From the NCBI GenBank assembly GCA_937924905.1, contig CALDUK010000009.1:62001-126000 (forward strand): a stretch of 64,000 bases of DNA, read 5' to 3'. Both the position numbers and the translations under genes were made by a program. Positions 26,319 through 36,709 of this stretch are shown here, piece by piece. Within the stretch, counting starts at the first letter, position 1, and every line of letters begins with the position of its first letter. The notes beneath the pieces were generated by a model. The model made no database searches, was not told the DNA's origin, and saw only the letters and a program-made list of their open reading frames with translations. This stretch comes from an uncultured Paracoccaceae bacterium (GTDB lineage Bacteria; Pseudomonadota; Alphaproteobacteria; Rhodobacterales; Rhodobacteraceae).

Positions 26319-28730
26319 ATGAACACAACATTTGAAAATCCTTTCCCGGTGCTCCCTTTGCGGGACATCGTCGTTTTCCCACATATGATCGTGCCGCTGT
26401 TTGTCGGGCGTGAAAAATCTGTGCGGGCGCTGGAAGAGGTGATGCAGGACGACAAACAGATTCTGCTGTCGAGCCAGATTGACCCGGCGGTCGATGACCC
26501 GACCGATGACGGCATTTACAATGTGGGCGTGCTGGCCAATGTGCTGCAATTGCTCAAACTGCCGGACGGAACGGTCAAGGTGCTGGTCGAAGGCCGCGCC
26601 CGTGTGAAGATCACGGATTACATCGAAAACGACAGTTTTTTCGAAGCCTATGCCGAACCGTTGGGCGAACAGATGGGCGACGAAGACGCAGTGGTCGCCC
26701 TTGTGCGGTCGGTCGCAGACGAATTCGAGCGCTATGCCAAGGTAAAAAAGAACGTTCCCGAAGAGGCGTTGACACAGGTTGGCGAAGCCGACGAGGCGTC
26801 GAAACTGGCCGATTTGGTTTCGGGCCATCTTGGGATCGAAGTGGACCGCAAGCAGACGCTTTTGGAAACGCTTGTGGTCGCGGAACGGCTGGAGGCGGTT
26901 TACGGCCTGATGCAGGGCGAAATGTCTGTGCTGCAGGTCGAAAAGAAGATCAAAACGCGCGTCAAATCGCAGATGGAGCGCACGCAGCGCGAATATTATC
27001 TGAATGAGCAGATGAAGGCCATTCAGAAGGAACTTGGCGACGGCGAAGACGGCTCGAACGAAATTGCCGAGCTGGAAGACAAGATTGCCGCGACCAAGTT
27101 TTCCAAGGAAGCGCGCGAAAAGGCGGATGCCGAGCTGAAAAAGCTGAAGACCATGTCACCGATGAGCGCCGAGGCCACGGTGGTGCGCAACTATCTGGAT
27201 TGGATGCTGGCCATTCCGTGGGGCGTGAAGTCGCGGGTCAAAAAGGATCTGGGTCGCGCGCAATCCGTTCTGGATGACGATCACTATGGGCTTGAAAAGG
27301 TCAAAGAGCGGATCGTCGAATATCTGGCGGTGCAGCAGCGGTCGAAAAAGCTGAAAGGGCCGATCCTGTGTTTGGTCGGACCTCCGGGTGTTGGCAAGAC
27401 CAGCCTTGGCAAATCAGTGGCAAAGGCCACGGGGCGCGAGTTTATTCGCATCAGCCTGGGCGGTGTGCGCGACGAAAGCGAAATTCGCGGTCACCGGCGG
27501 ACCTATATCGGGTCGATGCCCGGCAAGATCATTCAGGCGCTGAAAAAGGCCAAGACGACGAACCCGCTGATCCTTTTGGACGAGATCGACAAAATGGGCC
27601 AGGATTTCCGGGGGGACCCGGCGTCGGCCATGTTGGAGGTTTTGGACCCGGAACAGAATGGCACGTTTGTCGACCACTACATGGAAGTCGAATATGACCT
27701 GTCCAATGTGATGTTCCTGACAACGGCCAATTCGTACAACATGCCGGGGCCGCTTTTGGACCGGATGGAGATCATTTCGCTGGCCGGTTACACCGAAGAT
27801 GAAAAGCGCGAGATCGCGCGGCAGCATCTGATCGCCAAGCAGGTGAAAAACCACGGGCTGCGGGACACCGAGTTTGAGCTTACCGACGGTGCGCTGACCG
27901 AGATGGTGCGGACCTATACGCGTGAAGCGGGGGTTCGGAATCTGGAACGCGAGATCGCCAAGCTGGCGCGGAAAGCGGTGACCAAGATCATCAAGAAAGA
28001 AGATGAAAAGGTGACCGTCACGCCCGAAAATCTGGAAGATTTCCTGGGCGCCAAGAAGTTCCGCTATGGGCTGGCTGAAAAGGAAGATCAGGTCGGCGTT
28101 GTCACCGGTCTGGCCTGGACCAGCGTGGGCGGTGACCTTTTGTCGATCGAGGCGTTGCGTCTGCCGGGCAAGGGTCGGATGAAGACAACCGGCAAGCTGG
28201 GCGATGTGATGAAGGAATCCATCGATGCGGCGTCCAGCTATGTGCGGTCGATCAGCCCCGAGATTGGTGTGAAGCCGCCCCGGTTCGACAAAATCGACAT
28301 CCACGTCCACGTGCCCGAGGGGGCGACGCCGAAAGATGGACCAAGCGCGGGTATCGCGATGGTGACGTCGATCGTGTCGGTGCTGACGGGCATTCCGGTG
28401 CGCAAGGATATCGCCATGACGGGCGAGGTCACCTTGCGCGGCAATGTTCTGGCGATTGGCGGTTTGAAGGAAAAACTTCTGGCGGCTTTGCGGGGGGGCA
28501 TCACCACGGTGCTGATCCCGGAAGAAAACGCCAAGGATCTGCCCGAGATACCGGACAATGTGAAAAACGGGCTGGAAATTATCCCGGTCGCGCATGTCTC
28601 GGAGGTGTTGGAGAAAGCACTGGCGCGTGCGCCCGAACCGATTGAGTGGGACGAGGCGGCCGAGGAAGCCGCAGCGGCTGCCAAAGCGGCCGAAGTGACT
28701 GCGGCAGCCACAGGTGCGACCGCGCATTAA
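26319..28730 (+). CDS. lon: ATP-dependent protease La (Lon)
   Basis: 803-aa AAA+ serine protease that degrades misfolded and regulatory proteins in the cytoplasm. Domains in order: N-terminal substrate-binding LON domain (about 10-200), coiled coil, AAA+ module with Walker A GPPGVGKT at 354-361 and Walker B ILLDEIDKMG, and C-terminal protease with the catalytic Ser676 in PKDGPSAGIAM and a Lys in the following segment. The Ala-rich C-terminal extension (EEAAAAAKAAEVTAAA) is typical of alphaproteobacterial Lon. The gene is monocistronic, ending at a strong terminator. Confidence 0.97.
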   Translation: MNTTFENPFPVLPLRDIVVFPHMIVPLFVGREKSVRALEEVMQDDKQILLSSQIDPAVDDPTDDGIYNVGVLANVLQLLKLPDGTVKVLVEGRARVKITDYIENDSFFEAYAEPLGEQMGDEDAVVALVRSVADEFERYAKVKKNVPEEALTQVGEADEASKLADLVSGHLGIEVDRKQTLLETLVVAERLEAVYGLMQGEMSVLQVEKKIKTRVKSQMERTQREYYLNEQMKAIQKELGDGEDGSNEIAELEDKIAATKFSKEAREKADAELKKLKTMSPMSAEATVVRNYLDWMLAIPWGVKSRVKKDLGRAQSVLDDDHYGLEKVKERIVEYLAVQQRSKKLKGPILCLVGPPGVGKTSLGKSVAKATGREFIRISLGGVRDESEIRGHRRTYIGSMPGKIIQALKKAKTTNPLILLDEIDKMGQDFRGDPASAMLEVLDPEQNGTFVDHYMEVEYDLSNVMFLTTANSYNMPGPLLDRMEIISLAGYTEDEKREIARQHLIAKQVKNHGLRDTEFELTDGALTEMVRTYTREAGVRNLEREIAKLARKAVTKIIKKEDEKVTVTPENLEDFLGAKKFRYGLAEKEDQVGVVTGLAWTSVGGDLLSIEALRLPGKGRMKTTGKLGDVMKESIDAASSYVRSISPEIGVKPPRFDKIDIHVHVPEGATPKDGPSAGIAMVTSIVSVLTGIPVRKDIAMTGEVTLRGNVLAIGGLKEKLLAALRGGITTVLIPEENAKDLPEIPDNVKNGLEIIPVAHVSEVLEKALARAPEPIEWDEAAEEAAAAAKAAEVTAAATGATAH

Positions 28731-28751
28731 GCTGGATTGAAATCGCAAGAA

Positions 28752-28778
28752 AAGGGCGGCCTTCGGGTCGCCCTTTTT
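28752..28778 (+). terminator. Rho-independent terminator of lon
   Basis: A 10-bp stem, AAGGGCGGCC (28752-28761) with GGTCGCCCTT (28766-28775, one wobble), closes a TTCG tetraloop and is followed by TTT. It stands between lon and the convergent anmK. Confidence 0.85.
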
Positions 28779-28788
28779 GCTTGGCGGT

Positions 28789-29880
28789 TCAGGGCCGGCT
28801 GATTTGCCCGCCCCCCACCGGGGCGGCGACCCCTGTGGTGCCGGGGGCCGACGTCGGTTGTCCGTACAGGACGCGGGCCGCGAGATAGGCGAAAGCTTCG
28901 GCCTCTAGCATATCGCCGTTCAGGTTGTGGTCATCCACATCGGTGACCGGGCAGGGCAGCGTTTCGGCAAGACGGCGCATGATATGGCCATTGTGCCGCC
29001 CGCCGCCTGCAACCAGCACACGCGATGGTGCTGTGGGGCAATGGGTCAGGCTTTGGGCGACGGCCTCTACCGTGCCTGCGGCCAGGGTCGCGATGGCATC
29101 GGCTGTGCCGAGTTTGCTGACCAGATCGGACCATTGTGAAAAGTCGTTGCGATCCAGTGACTTCGGCGGTGACTTTCGAAAATACTCAGCCGCCATCATG
29201 CGGGTCAGTACGTCGGTGTCCACGGTTCCACGGGCCGCCAGTGCGCCGCCTTTGTCCATCGGCTGGTTCAGCGCCGACTGGCAAAGGTCGTTGATCAAGG
29301 CATTTGCGGGGCCCGTGTCAAAGGCAAGGCACGCGCCGGGTGTTTCGGGCGCGTTGGCGGTTGGGTCCAGCCAGGTCAGATTGCCGACACCGCCCAGGTT
29401 CAAAAAGGCGACGGGCCGGTCAAAGCCCAGCCTTTTGGCCAGCGCGAAATGATAAAATGGGGCCAGCGGCGCGCCCTGGCCGCCAAGCACCATATCAGCG
29501 CTGCGAAAATCCCAGACGACGGGGCGGTCCAGCGCCTTGGCCAGAACGCGGCCATCGCCGACCTGAACGGTCTTTTGCTGTGCGGGCAGATGCGTGACGG
29601 TCTGGCCATGAAACCCGATCAGTTCGGCTTCGGGAAAGGTCTGGATCAGCTCGACATGGGCGATTTCGACCACTTCGGCCGCCGCCTGGACCTGTGTGCC
29701 GTCCGTCTGGCCAAAGGCGGTGCGGATCACATCGCGTTCCGCTGCGGAATAGGCGCGATAGCCATGGCGCGCGAAGTCAAAGACTGTGTGTCCATCCGTG
29801 CGCACCATCGCGGCATCCACCCCGTCCAGCGACGTGCCAGACATTGTGCCAAGGACCCATATGGCGTCACGGCTGCTCAT
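28789..29880 (-). CDS. anmK: Anhydro-N-acetylmuramic acid kinase
   Basis: 363-aa kinase of cell-wall recycling, converting 1,6-anhydro-MurNAc to MurNAc-6-phosphate. The N-terminal phosphate loop [13 protein letters not shown] is at 11-23; [11 protein letters not shown] and [13 protein letters not shown] are further family blocks, and [15 protein letters not shown] ends the fold. It is divergent from tyrS by 63 bp and converges on lon. Confidence 0.94.
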   Translation of the reverse strand: MSSRDAIWVLGTMSGTSLDGVDAAMVRTDGHTVFDFARHGYRAYSAAERDVIRTAFGQTDGTQVQAAAEVVEIAHVELIQTFPEAELIGFHGQTVTHLPAQQKTVQVGDGRVLAKALDRPVVWDFRSADMVLGGQGAPLAPFYHFALAKRLGFDRPVAFLNLGGVGNLTWLDPTANAPETPGACLAFDTGPANALINDLCQSALNQPMDKGGALAARGTVDTDVLTRMMAAEYFRKSPPKSLDRNDFSQWSDLVSKLGTADAIATLAAGTVEAVAQSLTHCPTAPSRVLVAGGGRHNGHIMRRLAETLPCPVTDVDDHNLNGDMLEAEAFAYLAARVLYGQPTSAPGTTGVAAPVGGGQISRP

Positions 29881-29943
29881 GGCTTTTCCTTTCCTGCCCC
29901 GGCCAGTATAGGCAGAAGCAGCAAAGCCTTAACGGACGGACAG

Positions 29944-31197
29944 ATGACCTACCACCCAAAATCCGAATTTATCGCCACCATTATGGCGCGCGGATTTATC
30001 GCCGACTGCACCGATTTGCAGGAACTGGATGCGCGGTTTCACAAGGAAACGGTCACCGGCTATATCGGTTTCGATTTGACCGCGACCTCGTTGCACATCG
30101 GCAATGCGGTTCAGATTATGCTGTTGCGCTGGATGCAAAAGACGGGCCATCGCCCGATCACTTTGATGGGCGGCGGCACGACCAAGGTTGGCGACCCGTC
30201 CGGCAAAGACGAGATGCGCAAAATTCTGTCGGTCGACCAGATCAATGCAAATGCCGACAGTATTCGCAAAGTGTTTGCGAATTACATTTCCTATGGCGAC
30301 GGCCCAACCGACAGCCCGCTGGTCAATAACGCGGAATGGCTGGATAAACTGGGGTATATCGACTTTTTGCGCGATATCGGGAAGCACTTTACGATCAATC
30401 GGTTGATGGCGTTCGAGTCCGTGAAGTCGCGGCTGGACCGCGAGCAGGCGCTGAGCTTTATCGAATTCAACTATATGCTGTTGCAGGCCTATGACTATCT
30501 GGAGCTTTACCGCCGTCACGGGTGCATCCTGCAAATGGGCGGGTCGGATCAATGGGGCAATATCGTATCCGGCGCGGATCTGATCCGGCGGGTCGAAGCG
30601 GCGGATGCGTTTGGTCTGACGACGCCTTTGGTCACGCGGGCAGATGGCAAGAAAATGGGCAAATCTGCCGATGGTGCGGTCTGGCTAAACGAAGACATGA
30701 TGTCATCGTATGAGTTCTGGCAATGGTGGCGGAACGTGGATGATGCCGACGTAGGCAAGTTTCTGAAAATGTTCACCGAATTGCCAATTGACGAATGCGA
30801 ACGCCTTGGCGCGCTGGGCGGGTCCGAGATTAACGCGGCGAAGGTCATCCTGGCCAACGAGGTGACATCGCTATGCCGGGGCGGCGATCTGGCGAAAGCT
30901 GCCGAAGCGACGGCGCGCGAGGTGTTTGAAAAAGGCGGGGTCGGGGACGATCTGCCGACATTGGAATTAAGCCGTGCCGAGCTGGGCGACGGCATGTCGA
31001 TCACGCAGCTGATCGTGCGTTCGGGGTTGGTGAAATCCGGCAAGGAAGCCAAACGCCTGATCGCGGAGAACGGCGCGCGATTGGATGATGCGGTATTAAC
31101 AGATGCCGGTCGGATGATCGGGGCGGATGATCTGGCAGAGCCGATCAAACTGTCGGCGGGCAAGAAGCGGCACGCGCTGGTAAAGCTGACGGGTTAA
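29944..31197 (+). CDS. tyrS: Tyrosyl-tRNA synthetase
   Basis: 417-aa class I aminoacyl-tRNA synthetase charging tRNA-Tyr. The HIGH motif is HIGN (51-54), the KMSKS loop is KMGKS (237-241), and a C-terminal S4 RNA-binding domain ([20 protein letters not shown]) completes it. The ATG at 29944 gives the normal bacterial length; an open frame continues upstream antisense to anmK but is not part of the gene. Confidence 0.96.
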   Translation: MTYHPKSEFIATIMARGFIADCTDLQELDARFHKETVTGYIGFDLTATSLHIGNAVQIMLLRWMQKTGHRPITLMGGGTTKVGDPSGKDEMRKILSVDQINANADSIRKVFANYISYGDGPTDSPLVNNAEWLDKLGYIDFLRDIGKHFTINRLMAFESVKSRLDREQALSFIEFNYMLLQAYDYLELYRRHGCILQMGGSDQWGNIVSGADLIRRVEAADAFGLTTPLVTRADGKKMGKSADGAVWLNEDMMSSYEFWQWWRNVDDADVGKFLKMFTELPIDECERLGALGGSEINAAKVILANEVTSLCRGGDLAKAAEATAREVFEKGGVGDDLPTLELSRAELGDGMSITQLIVRSGLVKSGKEAKRLIAENGARLDDAVLTDAGRMIGADDLAEPIKLSAGKKRHALVKLTG

Positions 31198-31296
31198 ACC
31201 GGGTGTGGTTCGGGTGGCGCGCGCCGCCGCCCCTTGCCTCGCCACCACAGCGTCGCCTATATCAACGTTCAGTCCGGTAAGAGCGAGGAAAGACCC

Positions 31297-32040
31297 ATGG
31301 CAGGCCATTCAAAATGGGCAAATATTCAGCACCGCAAAGGGCGTCAGGACGCCGCGCGCTCGAAGCTGTTTTCGAAGCTGGCCAAGGAAATCACCGTGGC
31401 GGCCAAGATGGGCGACCCGGACCCTGAAAAGAACCCGCGTTTGCGGCTGGCGGTCAAGGAAGCGCGGACGCAATCTGTGCCGAAAGACGTGATTGAGCGG
31501 GCCATTTCAAAGTCGCAGGCAGGCGACGGCGATGAGTATGAAGAAATCCGTTACGAAGGCTATGGCCCGGGCGGTGTTGCGGTGATCGTGGAAGCGATGA
31601 CCGACAACCGCAACCGGACCGCATCGACCGTGCGTTCGACCTTTGGCAAGCATGGCGGAAACCTGGGCGAAACTGGGTCGGTCAGTTTTATGTTCGAGCG
31701 CAAGGGCGAGATTATGTATCCGGCGGCGACGGGCGACGAAGACACTGTTATGATGGCCGCGATTGAAGCGGGTGCCGAAGATGTCGAAAGCTCGGACGAT
31801 GGGCACACGATCTATACCGAAGATACCGAATTGAACAACGTTTCAACGGCCATCGAGGCCGAACTGGGCGAAGCGGAATCGACCAAGCTGATCTGGAAGC
31901 CGACCACCACGACCGAACTGGATCTGGACGGTGTGCAAAAGCTGATGAAGCTGATCGAGGTGCTGGAAGATGACGACGATGTTCAGCGCGTGACCGCCAA
32001 TGTCGAAATCTCGGACGAGGTAATGGCGCAACTGGGGTGA
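31297..32040 (+). CDS. yebC: YebC/PmpR family translation/transcription regulator
   Basis: 247 aa starting [15 protein letters not shown], the invariant family N-terminus, which fixes the start; GAGG lies upstream. The rest contains [19 protein letters not shown], another hallmark. Members were described as DNA-binding regulators and more recently as factors easing ribosome stalling. The stop overlaps the next gene's GTG. Confidence 0.95.
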   Translation: MAGHSKWANIQHRKGRQDAARSKLFSKLAKEITVAAKMGDPDPEKNPRLRLAVKEARTQSVPKDVIERAISKSQAGDGDEYEEIRYEGYGPGGVAVIVEAMTDNRNRTASTVRSTFGKHGGNLGETGSVSFMFERKGEIMYPAATGDEDTVMMAAIEAGAEDVESSDDGHTIYTEDTELNNVSTAIEAELGEAESTKLIWKPTTTTELDLDGVQKLMKLIEVLEDDDDVQRVTANVEISDEVMAQLG

Positions 32041-32642
32041 CGTCGTCCTTTCTCACGGGATTTGCGCTTGGGTTTTCCTTGATTCTGGCGATTGGGGCGC
32101 AGAATGCGTTTGTTCTGCGCCAGGGTATTCGGCGGCACTATGTGCTGCCTGTGGTACTGACCTGCGCCGTATCGGACGCAGTCTTGATTGCTGCGGGCGT
32201 CGCGGGATTTGGCGCCTTGGCCGAGGCGGCGCCTTGGTTGAAACCGGTGATGACCTATGGCGGGGCGGCGTTTCTGTTTGTCTATGGCGGGTTGTCGTTC
32301 CGGTCTGCTTTGACAGGCAGCGGGGCCTTGAAGGCGGACGGGGCGAACACCACCGGTCTTTGGCCAACGCTGGGGATTTGTATTGCGCTGACCTGGGGCA
32401 ATCCGCATGTCTATCTGGATACGCTGGTTTTGCTGGGGTCGGTTGCGGCAGGCCATGATGGCAGCCGTCTTGCTTTTGGTGGGGGCGCTGTTGCGGCCAG
32501 TTTTGTTTTCTTCTTTGCGCTGGGTTTTGGGGCCCGCCTGTTGGCGCCATTTTTTGCTAAACCCGCCAGTTGGCGTGTGCTGGATGCGGCCGTGGGCGTG
32601 TTGATGTGGGCCATCGCGATCACGCTGATCTTGCAACTTTAG
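32037..32642 (+). CDS. LysE/ArgO-type amino acid exporter
   Basis: 201-aa inner-membrane protein with about six hydrophobic segments. The N-terminal block [20 protein letters not shown] and later [17 protein letters not shown] are signature regions of the basic amino acid exporters LysE and ArgO. The substrate is probably lysine or arginine. The GTG start overlaps the yebC stop (GTGA), so it is translationally coupled to yebC. Confidence 0.88.
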   Translation: MTSSFLTGFALGFSLILAIGAQNAFVLRQGIRRHYVLPVVLTCAVSDAVLIAAGVAGFGALAEAAPWLKPVMTYGGAAFLFVYGGLSFRSALTGSGALKADGANTTGLWPTLGICIALTWGNPHVYLDTLVLLGSVAAGHDGSRLAFGGGAVAASFVFFFALGFGARLLAPFFAKPASWRVLDAAVGVLMWAIAITLILQL

Positions 32643-32663
32643 GCCGGCCTATTTCGCTGGATT

Positions 32664-34505
32664 ATGGCGACGTGCGCTGCTAGAAATTGTGGCATGCATG
32701 CCGCCGACCCCAATATAAGCCAGCCAACACAGCGCATCCGCCGATTGGATGACGGGGCGATCAACCGCATTGCGGCGGGCGAGGTGGTGGAACGCCCTGC
32801 GTCGGCTGTGAAGGAATTGGTGGAAAACGCTGTCGATGCCGGCGCGCGGTCTGTGTCGATTGCCGTGGCTGATGGTGGCAAGCGGTTGATCCGCGTGACC
32901 GATGATGGAAGCGGGATCGCACCGCAAGATCTGCCACTGGCTTTGTCGCGGCACGCGACGTCGAAAATCGACGGCAGCGATTTGTTGAAAATCCACACAT
33001 TCGGGTTCCGGGGCGAGGCGTTGGCCTCGCTGGCCGCGGTTGGGCGGTTATCGCTGACGTCGCGCATCGCAAATGGCGAGGCTTGTCGGCTGGATGCAAA
33101 TGATGGCGCGCTGGGCGAGGTGCGCCCAGCGGCCGGGCGGTTCGGTACGGTCGTGGAAATTCGCGACCTGTTTTACGCCACGCCCGCGCGGTTGAAGTTC
33201 TTGCGAACCGACCGGGCAGAAATGCAGGCGGTCACCGATGTGGTAAAGCGTCTTGCGATGGCCGAACCCTATTTGGCGTTCGATCTGACCGATGAAAGCG
33301 ATGGGCTGCGTCAGGTCTTTGCCTATCCAGCTGAAACAGGCACGCCGCACGCGGCTTTGGCGGCGCGGCTGAAACGGATATTGGGGGCCGATTTCATTGA
33401 CAACGCCATCGCCCTGGATGCCGAACGCGACGGGCTGCATCTGACGGGCTTTGCGGCTTTGCCGACGTATTCGCGCGGCTCGGCGGTGCAACAGTATTTC
33501 TTTGTGAACGGTCGCCCGGTTCGGGACAAGCAACTGATTGGGGCGTTGCGCGCGGCCTATATGGACGTGCTTTCGCGCGACCGGCATGCGGCGGCGGTTT
33601 TATTCCTCGATTGCGATCCGCTGTTGGTGGATGTCAATGTGCATCCCGCCAAATCCGAAGTTCGGTTTCGCGAGCCCGGCGTTGCGCGCGGCTTGATCGT
33701 CAGCGGTTTGCGCCATGCTTTGGCCGAAGCCGGGCATCGCGCGTCGGGCACGGTGGCAACCGAAACCCTGGGCGCTTTCAAAACCCCAGATGCGGCGCCG
33801 CGCGTTTATCAGATGGACCGCCCGATATCAGGCGGGGTTTCGCGATCTGTCACCGAGGCGCGGTTTGCGGGGTTTGAAGACACCGCGTCGGCCCGGTTCG
33901 AACCGGCGCCAGAAGACGACACACACAGCTTGCCGCTGGGGGCTGCCCGCGCACAAGTGCACGAAAATTTCATTGTGGCGCAGACCAACGATGGGTTGAT
34001 TCTTGTCGATGCACATGCCGCCCATGAGCGGCTGGTGTATGAAAAACTGAAAGCGGCGCGGGATGCGTCGGGGATTGCCACGCAGGCGCTTTTGGTGCCC
34101 GAAATCGTCGATCTGGGCGACGCCGCCAATGCGCTTTTGGCGATGGCAGATGATTTGGCGCGTCTTGGGCTGGTGATCGAAGCGTTTGGTCAGGGCGCGA
34201 TCGCAGTGCGTGAAACCCCGGCTATTCTGGGGGTGATTGATGCGCGTGCCCTTATTCTGGATATTGTCGACGAAACCAGCGACACGGCGCAATCTACTGT
34301 TTTACAATCCAAAATGGACGCGGTTCTGTCACGGATGGCGTGCCATGGATCGGTCCGCACCGGGCGCCGGATGCAGGCCAGCGAGATGAACGCATTGTTG
34401 CGCGACATGGAAGCCACGCCGAAGTCGGGGCAATGCAACCACGGGCGGCCCACTTATGTCGAGCTGAAGCTGGCGGATATTGAAAAGCTGTTTGGTCGGC
34501 GATGA
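32664..34505 (+). CDS. mutL: DNA mismatch repair protein MutL
   Basis: 613 aa from this start; ATG 32694 (603 aa) is equally possible because neither has a strong ribosome binding site. The GHKL ATPase N-terminus shows INRIAAGEVVERPASAVKEL, NAVDAGA, DDGSGI and FGFRGEALASLAAV. The C-terminal endonuclease motif reads DAHAAHERLVYE (449-460), keeping the His, Glu and spacing of DQHAX2EX4E but with Ala for the Gln. CNHGRP (591-596) and the CHGSV region are the other metal-site blocks. This fits a nicking MutL in a lineage without MutH. The end overlaps rmuC by 4 bp. Confidence 0.95.
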   Translation: MATCAARNCGMHAADPNISQPTQRIRRLDDGAINRIAAGEVVERPASAVKELVENAVDAGARSVSIAVADGGKRLIRVTDDGSGIAPQDLPLALSRHATSKIDGSDLLKIHTFGFRGEALASLAAVGRLSLTSRIANGEACRLDANDGALGEVRPAAGRFGTVVEIRDLFYATPARLKFLRTDRAEMQAVTDVVKRLAMAEPYLAFDLTDESDGLRQVFAYPAETGTPHAALAARLKRILGADFIDNAIALDAERDGLHLTGFAALPTYSRGSAVQQYFFVNGRPVRDKQLIGALRAAYMDVLSRDRHAAAVLFLDCDPLLVDVNVHPAKSEVRFREPGVARGLIVSGLRHALAEAGHRASGTVATETLGAFKTPDAAPRVYQMDRPISGGVSRSVTEARFAGFEDTASARFEPAPEDDTHSLPLGAARAQVHENFIVAQTNDGLILVDAHAAHERLVYEKLKAARDASGIATQALLVPEIVDLGDAANALLAMADDLARLGLVIEAFGQGAIAVRETPAILGVIDARALILDIVDETSDTAQSTVLQSKMDAVLSRMACHGSVRTGRRMQASEMNALLRDMEATPKSGQCNHGRPTYVELKLADIEKLFGRR

Positions 34506-35671
34506 TTCAGATTGGCGACATTGCCATTGATCTGAACGATCCTGTCACCCAGTTGATATTGGCGGCGGGCGCGATTGCGCTTTTGGTGCTGATCCTTCTG
34601 GTGATGGCGGTGCGCCGGGCTGGGCAGACCTCGGCGCTGGTCAGCCCGATTGCGGGCGCGATGTCGGGTTTGCAGGCGCGTGTCGAAACGCTGGCCAACG
34701 GGCAGGCCGCGCTGTCGGGCGGACTGACACAGGTGTCCGAAGCCAGTGCCGCCAGTCAGGCCAACATGTTGCGGCTGATGGAGCAGCGTTTGCAGGAAGT
34801 GTCGTCGCGGATGGGCGACAATCTGGTGAATTCCTCGACCAAAACCGCGCGGTCGCTTGGCGAGTTGCAACAGAGGCTGGAAACCATCGACAAAGCGCAG
34901 GCCAATATCGAAAAGCTTTCGGGCGATGTGTTGAGCCTTCAGGATATTCTGTCGAACAAGCAGACGCGCGGTGCGTTCGGGGAAATTCAGCTGTATGATA
35001 TTCTGGACAAGGCCCTGCCAAAAGACAGCTATGCCACGCAAGTGACGCTGTCGAACGGCAAGCGCGCCGATTGCCTGATTTATCTGCCGAACCCGCCGGG
35101 GCCGATTGTGATCGACGCAAAATTCCCGCTGGAAGCCTATGAGGCCCTGCGCGATGCAAAGACGGATGCCGAGTTGAACGAGGCGGCGCGGGCAATGCGT
35201 GTCGCGGTCAAGGCCCACATCAGGGCGATCTCGGAAAAATACATACTGGAGGGCGAAACGGCGGATGGCGCCTTGATGTTTTTGCCGTCCGAAGCGGTCT
35301 ATGCCGAATTGCACGCGAACTTTCCGGCGCTTGTGCGCGAAGGGTTCGAGGCACATGTCTGGATCGTGTCGCCCACCACTTGCATGGCGACACTGAACAC
35401 GATGCGCGCGATTTTGAAGGATGCGCGGATGCGCGAGCAGGCAGGTGCCATCCGCCGCGAGCTGTCGTTGCTTCATGGCGATGTCGACCGACTGACGACG
35501 CGCGTCGGCAATCTGGACCGGCATTTCGGGCAGGCGGCGAAAGATATCGAAGACATCAAGATAAGTGCCGACAAAGCAGGGCGCCGCGCGCTGCGGCTGG
35601 ACCGGTTCGATTTTGAGGAACTTGCGCCGGAAGAGGCCGAGGTGGTTAAGCTGACGGATGCGAAGGGGTAG
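34502..35671 (+). CDS. rmuC: DNA recombination protein RmuC
   Basis: 389 aa. A membrane segment (about 16-37) anchors a long coiled coil (about 50-140), followed by the RmuC nuclease-like domain with NKQTRGAFGEIQLYDILD and IVIDAKFPLEAYEAL. RmuC limits inversions and other recombination at repeats. It overlaps mutL by ATGA and the two are probably co-expressed. Confidence 0.92.
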   Translation: MIQIGDIAIDLNDPVTQLILAAGAIALLVLILLVMAVRRAGQTSALVSPIAGAMSGLQARVETLANGQAALSGGLTQVSEASAASQANMLRLMEQRLQEVSSRMGDNLVNSSTKTARSLGELQQRLETIDKAQANIEKLSGDVLSLQDILSNKQTRGAFGEIQLYDILDKALPKDSYATQVTLSNGKRADCLIYLPNPPGPIVIDAKFPLEAYEALRDAKTDAELNEAARAMRVAVKAHIRAISEKYILEGETADGALMFLPSEAVYAELHANFPALVREGFEAHVWIVSPTTCMATLNTMRAILKDARMREQAGAIRRELSLLHGDVDRLTTRVGNLDRHFGQAAKDIEDIKISADKAGRRALRLDRFDFEELAPEEAEVVKLTDAKG

Positions 35672-35720
35672 GAGCGGGACGTAGCGGGATGATCCGTTCT
35701 GAGCCCGCACTTACAGAGTT

Positions 35721-35927
35721 TCAGAGTGCGTTTAGGTCAATGTCCGAAGTATACTCGATCTCGGGCGCTTCTTTCAAAACTGTTTGCCCACAAATCACCC
35801 GACCTTGAACGGAATCAAAAGTTAGTGTTGCAGGGCCAGCTAACTCCCAGCCACGATTTAGCAAATCTGTTATACGATAGCAAAAATCTGCATCGTCCGG
35901 ACCCGTAATATATCTAAACGCCTTCAC
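35721..35927 (-). CDS. DUF1737 family small protein
   Basis: 68 aa from a GTG start at 35927, with AAGGAC upstream. The product starts with VKAFRYITGPDDADFCYRITDLL and GWELAGPATLTFD, the typical DUF1737 pattern, and ends with VICGQTVLKE. The frame stays open upstream to a TTG at 35999, which is less plausible. Its function is unknown. Base composition of this stretch is more AT-rich than its surroundings. It lies 81 bp downstream of a DUF1289 gene. Confidence 0.7.
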   Translation of the reverse strand: MKAFRYITGPDDADFCYRITDLLNRGWELAGPATLTFDSVQGRVICGQTVLKEAPEIEYTSDIDLNAL

Positions 35928-36008
35928 CCGACTTGTCCTTTCTTCGTGGTTCTTTGGAGAGATGGTGGTCGCAGTCAAAAGGGCAGCAAGAACCCGCAAT
36001 GCAGTGTC

Positions 36009-36239
36009 TTATCCGCCGGTTCTTCCCTTCCGACCGCCCCGCCGTCCGGGCAACAATGCCTGACGGTTGGGCAGTCCTTCCATCACCTTGCGCCTCTCGT
36101 CCCGGCTGAGCTGTGACCAGCCGGCAATCTCGTGCCGGGTGCGGTAGCACCCCAGACAGATATCGGCGTCCGGATGCAAAATACAGACTTTGACGCAGGG
36201 GCTTTCGATTTCGTCCCGGGACCAGATGTCGTCGGTCAT
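36009..36239 (-). CDS. DUF1289 family cysteine-rich protein
   Basis: 76 aa. Four cysteines (15, 19, 28, 31) in ESPCVKVCILHPDADICLGC probably bind a metal, followed by YRTRHEIAGW, the signature of DUF1289. The C-terminus is basic (GRRGGRKGR). The ATG overlaps the ruvX stop, so it is coupled to ruvX. The function of the family is not established. Confidence 0.88.
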   Translation of the reverse strand: MTDDIWSRDEIESPCVKVCILHPDADICLGCYRTRHEIAGWSQLSRDERRKVMEGLPNRQALLPGRRGGRKGRTGG

Positions 36240-36709
36240 GTGCCCTCCAGATGCGCCAAGCGGTCCAATGCGCCTTGCAGGATAAAGGACGCGGCCACAT
36301 GGTCGATCACTTCGGACCGGCGGCGGCGCGATGTGTCGGCTTCTAGCAATGTGCGTTCGGCGGCGACAGTTGACAGTCGTTCGTCCCAAAACCCGATAGG
36401 CAAGGCCGTCAGCGCCGTCAGGTTGCGCGCGAACGCGCGTGTGGATTGCACGCGCGGGCCTTCGCTGCCGTCCATGTTCAAGGGCAAGCCCAGCACAAGC
36501 CCGGTGATTTGGCGCGCCTCGCAAATCGCCAAAAGTTTGACGGCATCAGCGCCGAATTTCTTGCGTTTGATCGTCTCAAGCGGTGACGCGACGCGCCGAA
36601 ACCCATCGCTGACCGCGACGCCAATCGTATGCGTGCCCAGATCAAGACCCGCGACCGAGCCGTGATCGGGCAAGGCCTGGAAAAACGCTTCAATCGTGTC
36701 GGTGATCAT
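36236..36709 (-). CDS. ruvX: Putative pre-16S rRNA nuclease / Holliday junction resolvase RuvX (YqgF)
   Basis: 157 aa. The RNase H-like fold shows Asp23 in GLDLGTHTIGVAVSD, Glu110 in DERLST and Asp136 in DHVAASFIL, the expected acidic active-site residues; GLPLNMDG is the other family block. The ATG at 36709 overlaps the ccmI stop and gives a normal length. In E. coli YqgF trims the 16S rRNA 5' end; a Holliday-junction role has also been proposed. Confidence 0.93.
   Translation of the reverse strand: MITDTIEAFFQALPDHGSVAGLDLGTHTIGVAVSDGFRRVASPLETIKRKKFGADAVKLLAICEARQITGLVLGLPLNMDGSEGPRVQSTRAFARNLTALTALPIGFWDERLSTVAAERTLLEADTSRRRRSEVIDHVAASFILQGALDRLAHLEGT

Noticed and set aside
27414-28748. 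444-codon minus-strand open frame opposite lon
   Set aside because: Entirely antisense to Lon, which is conserved along its whole length; no recognisable motifs.
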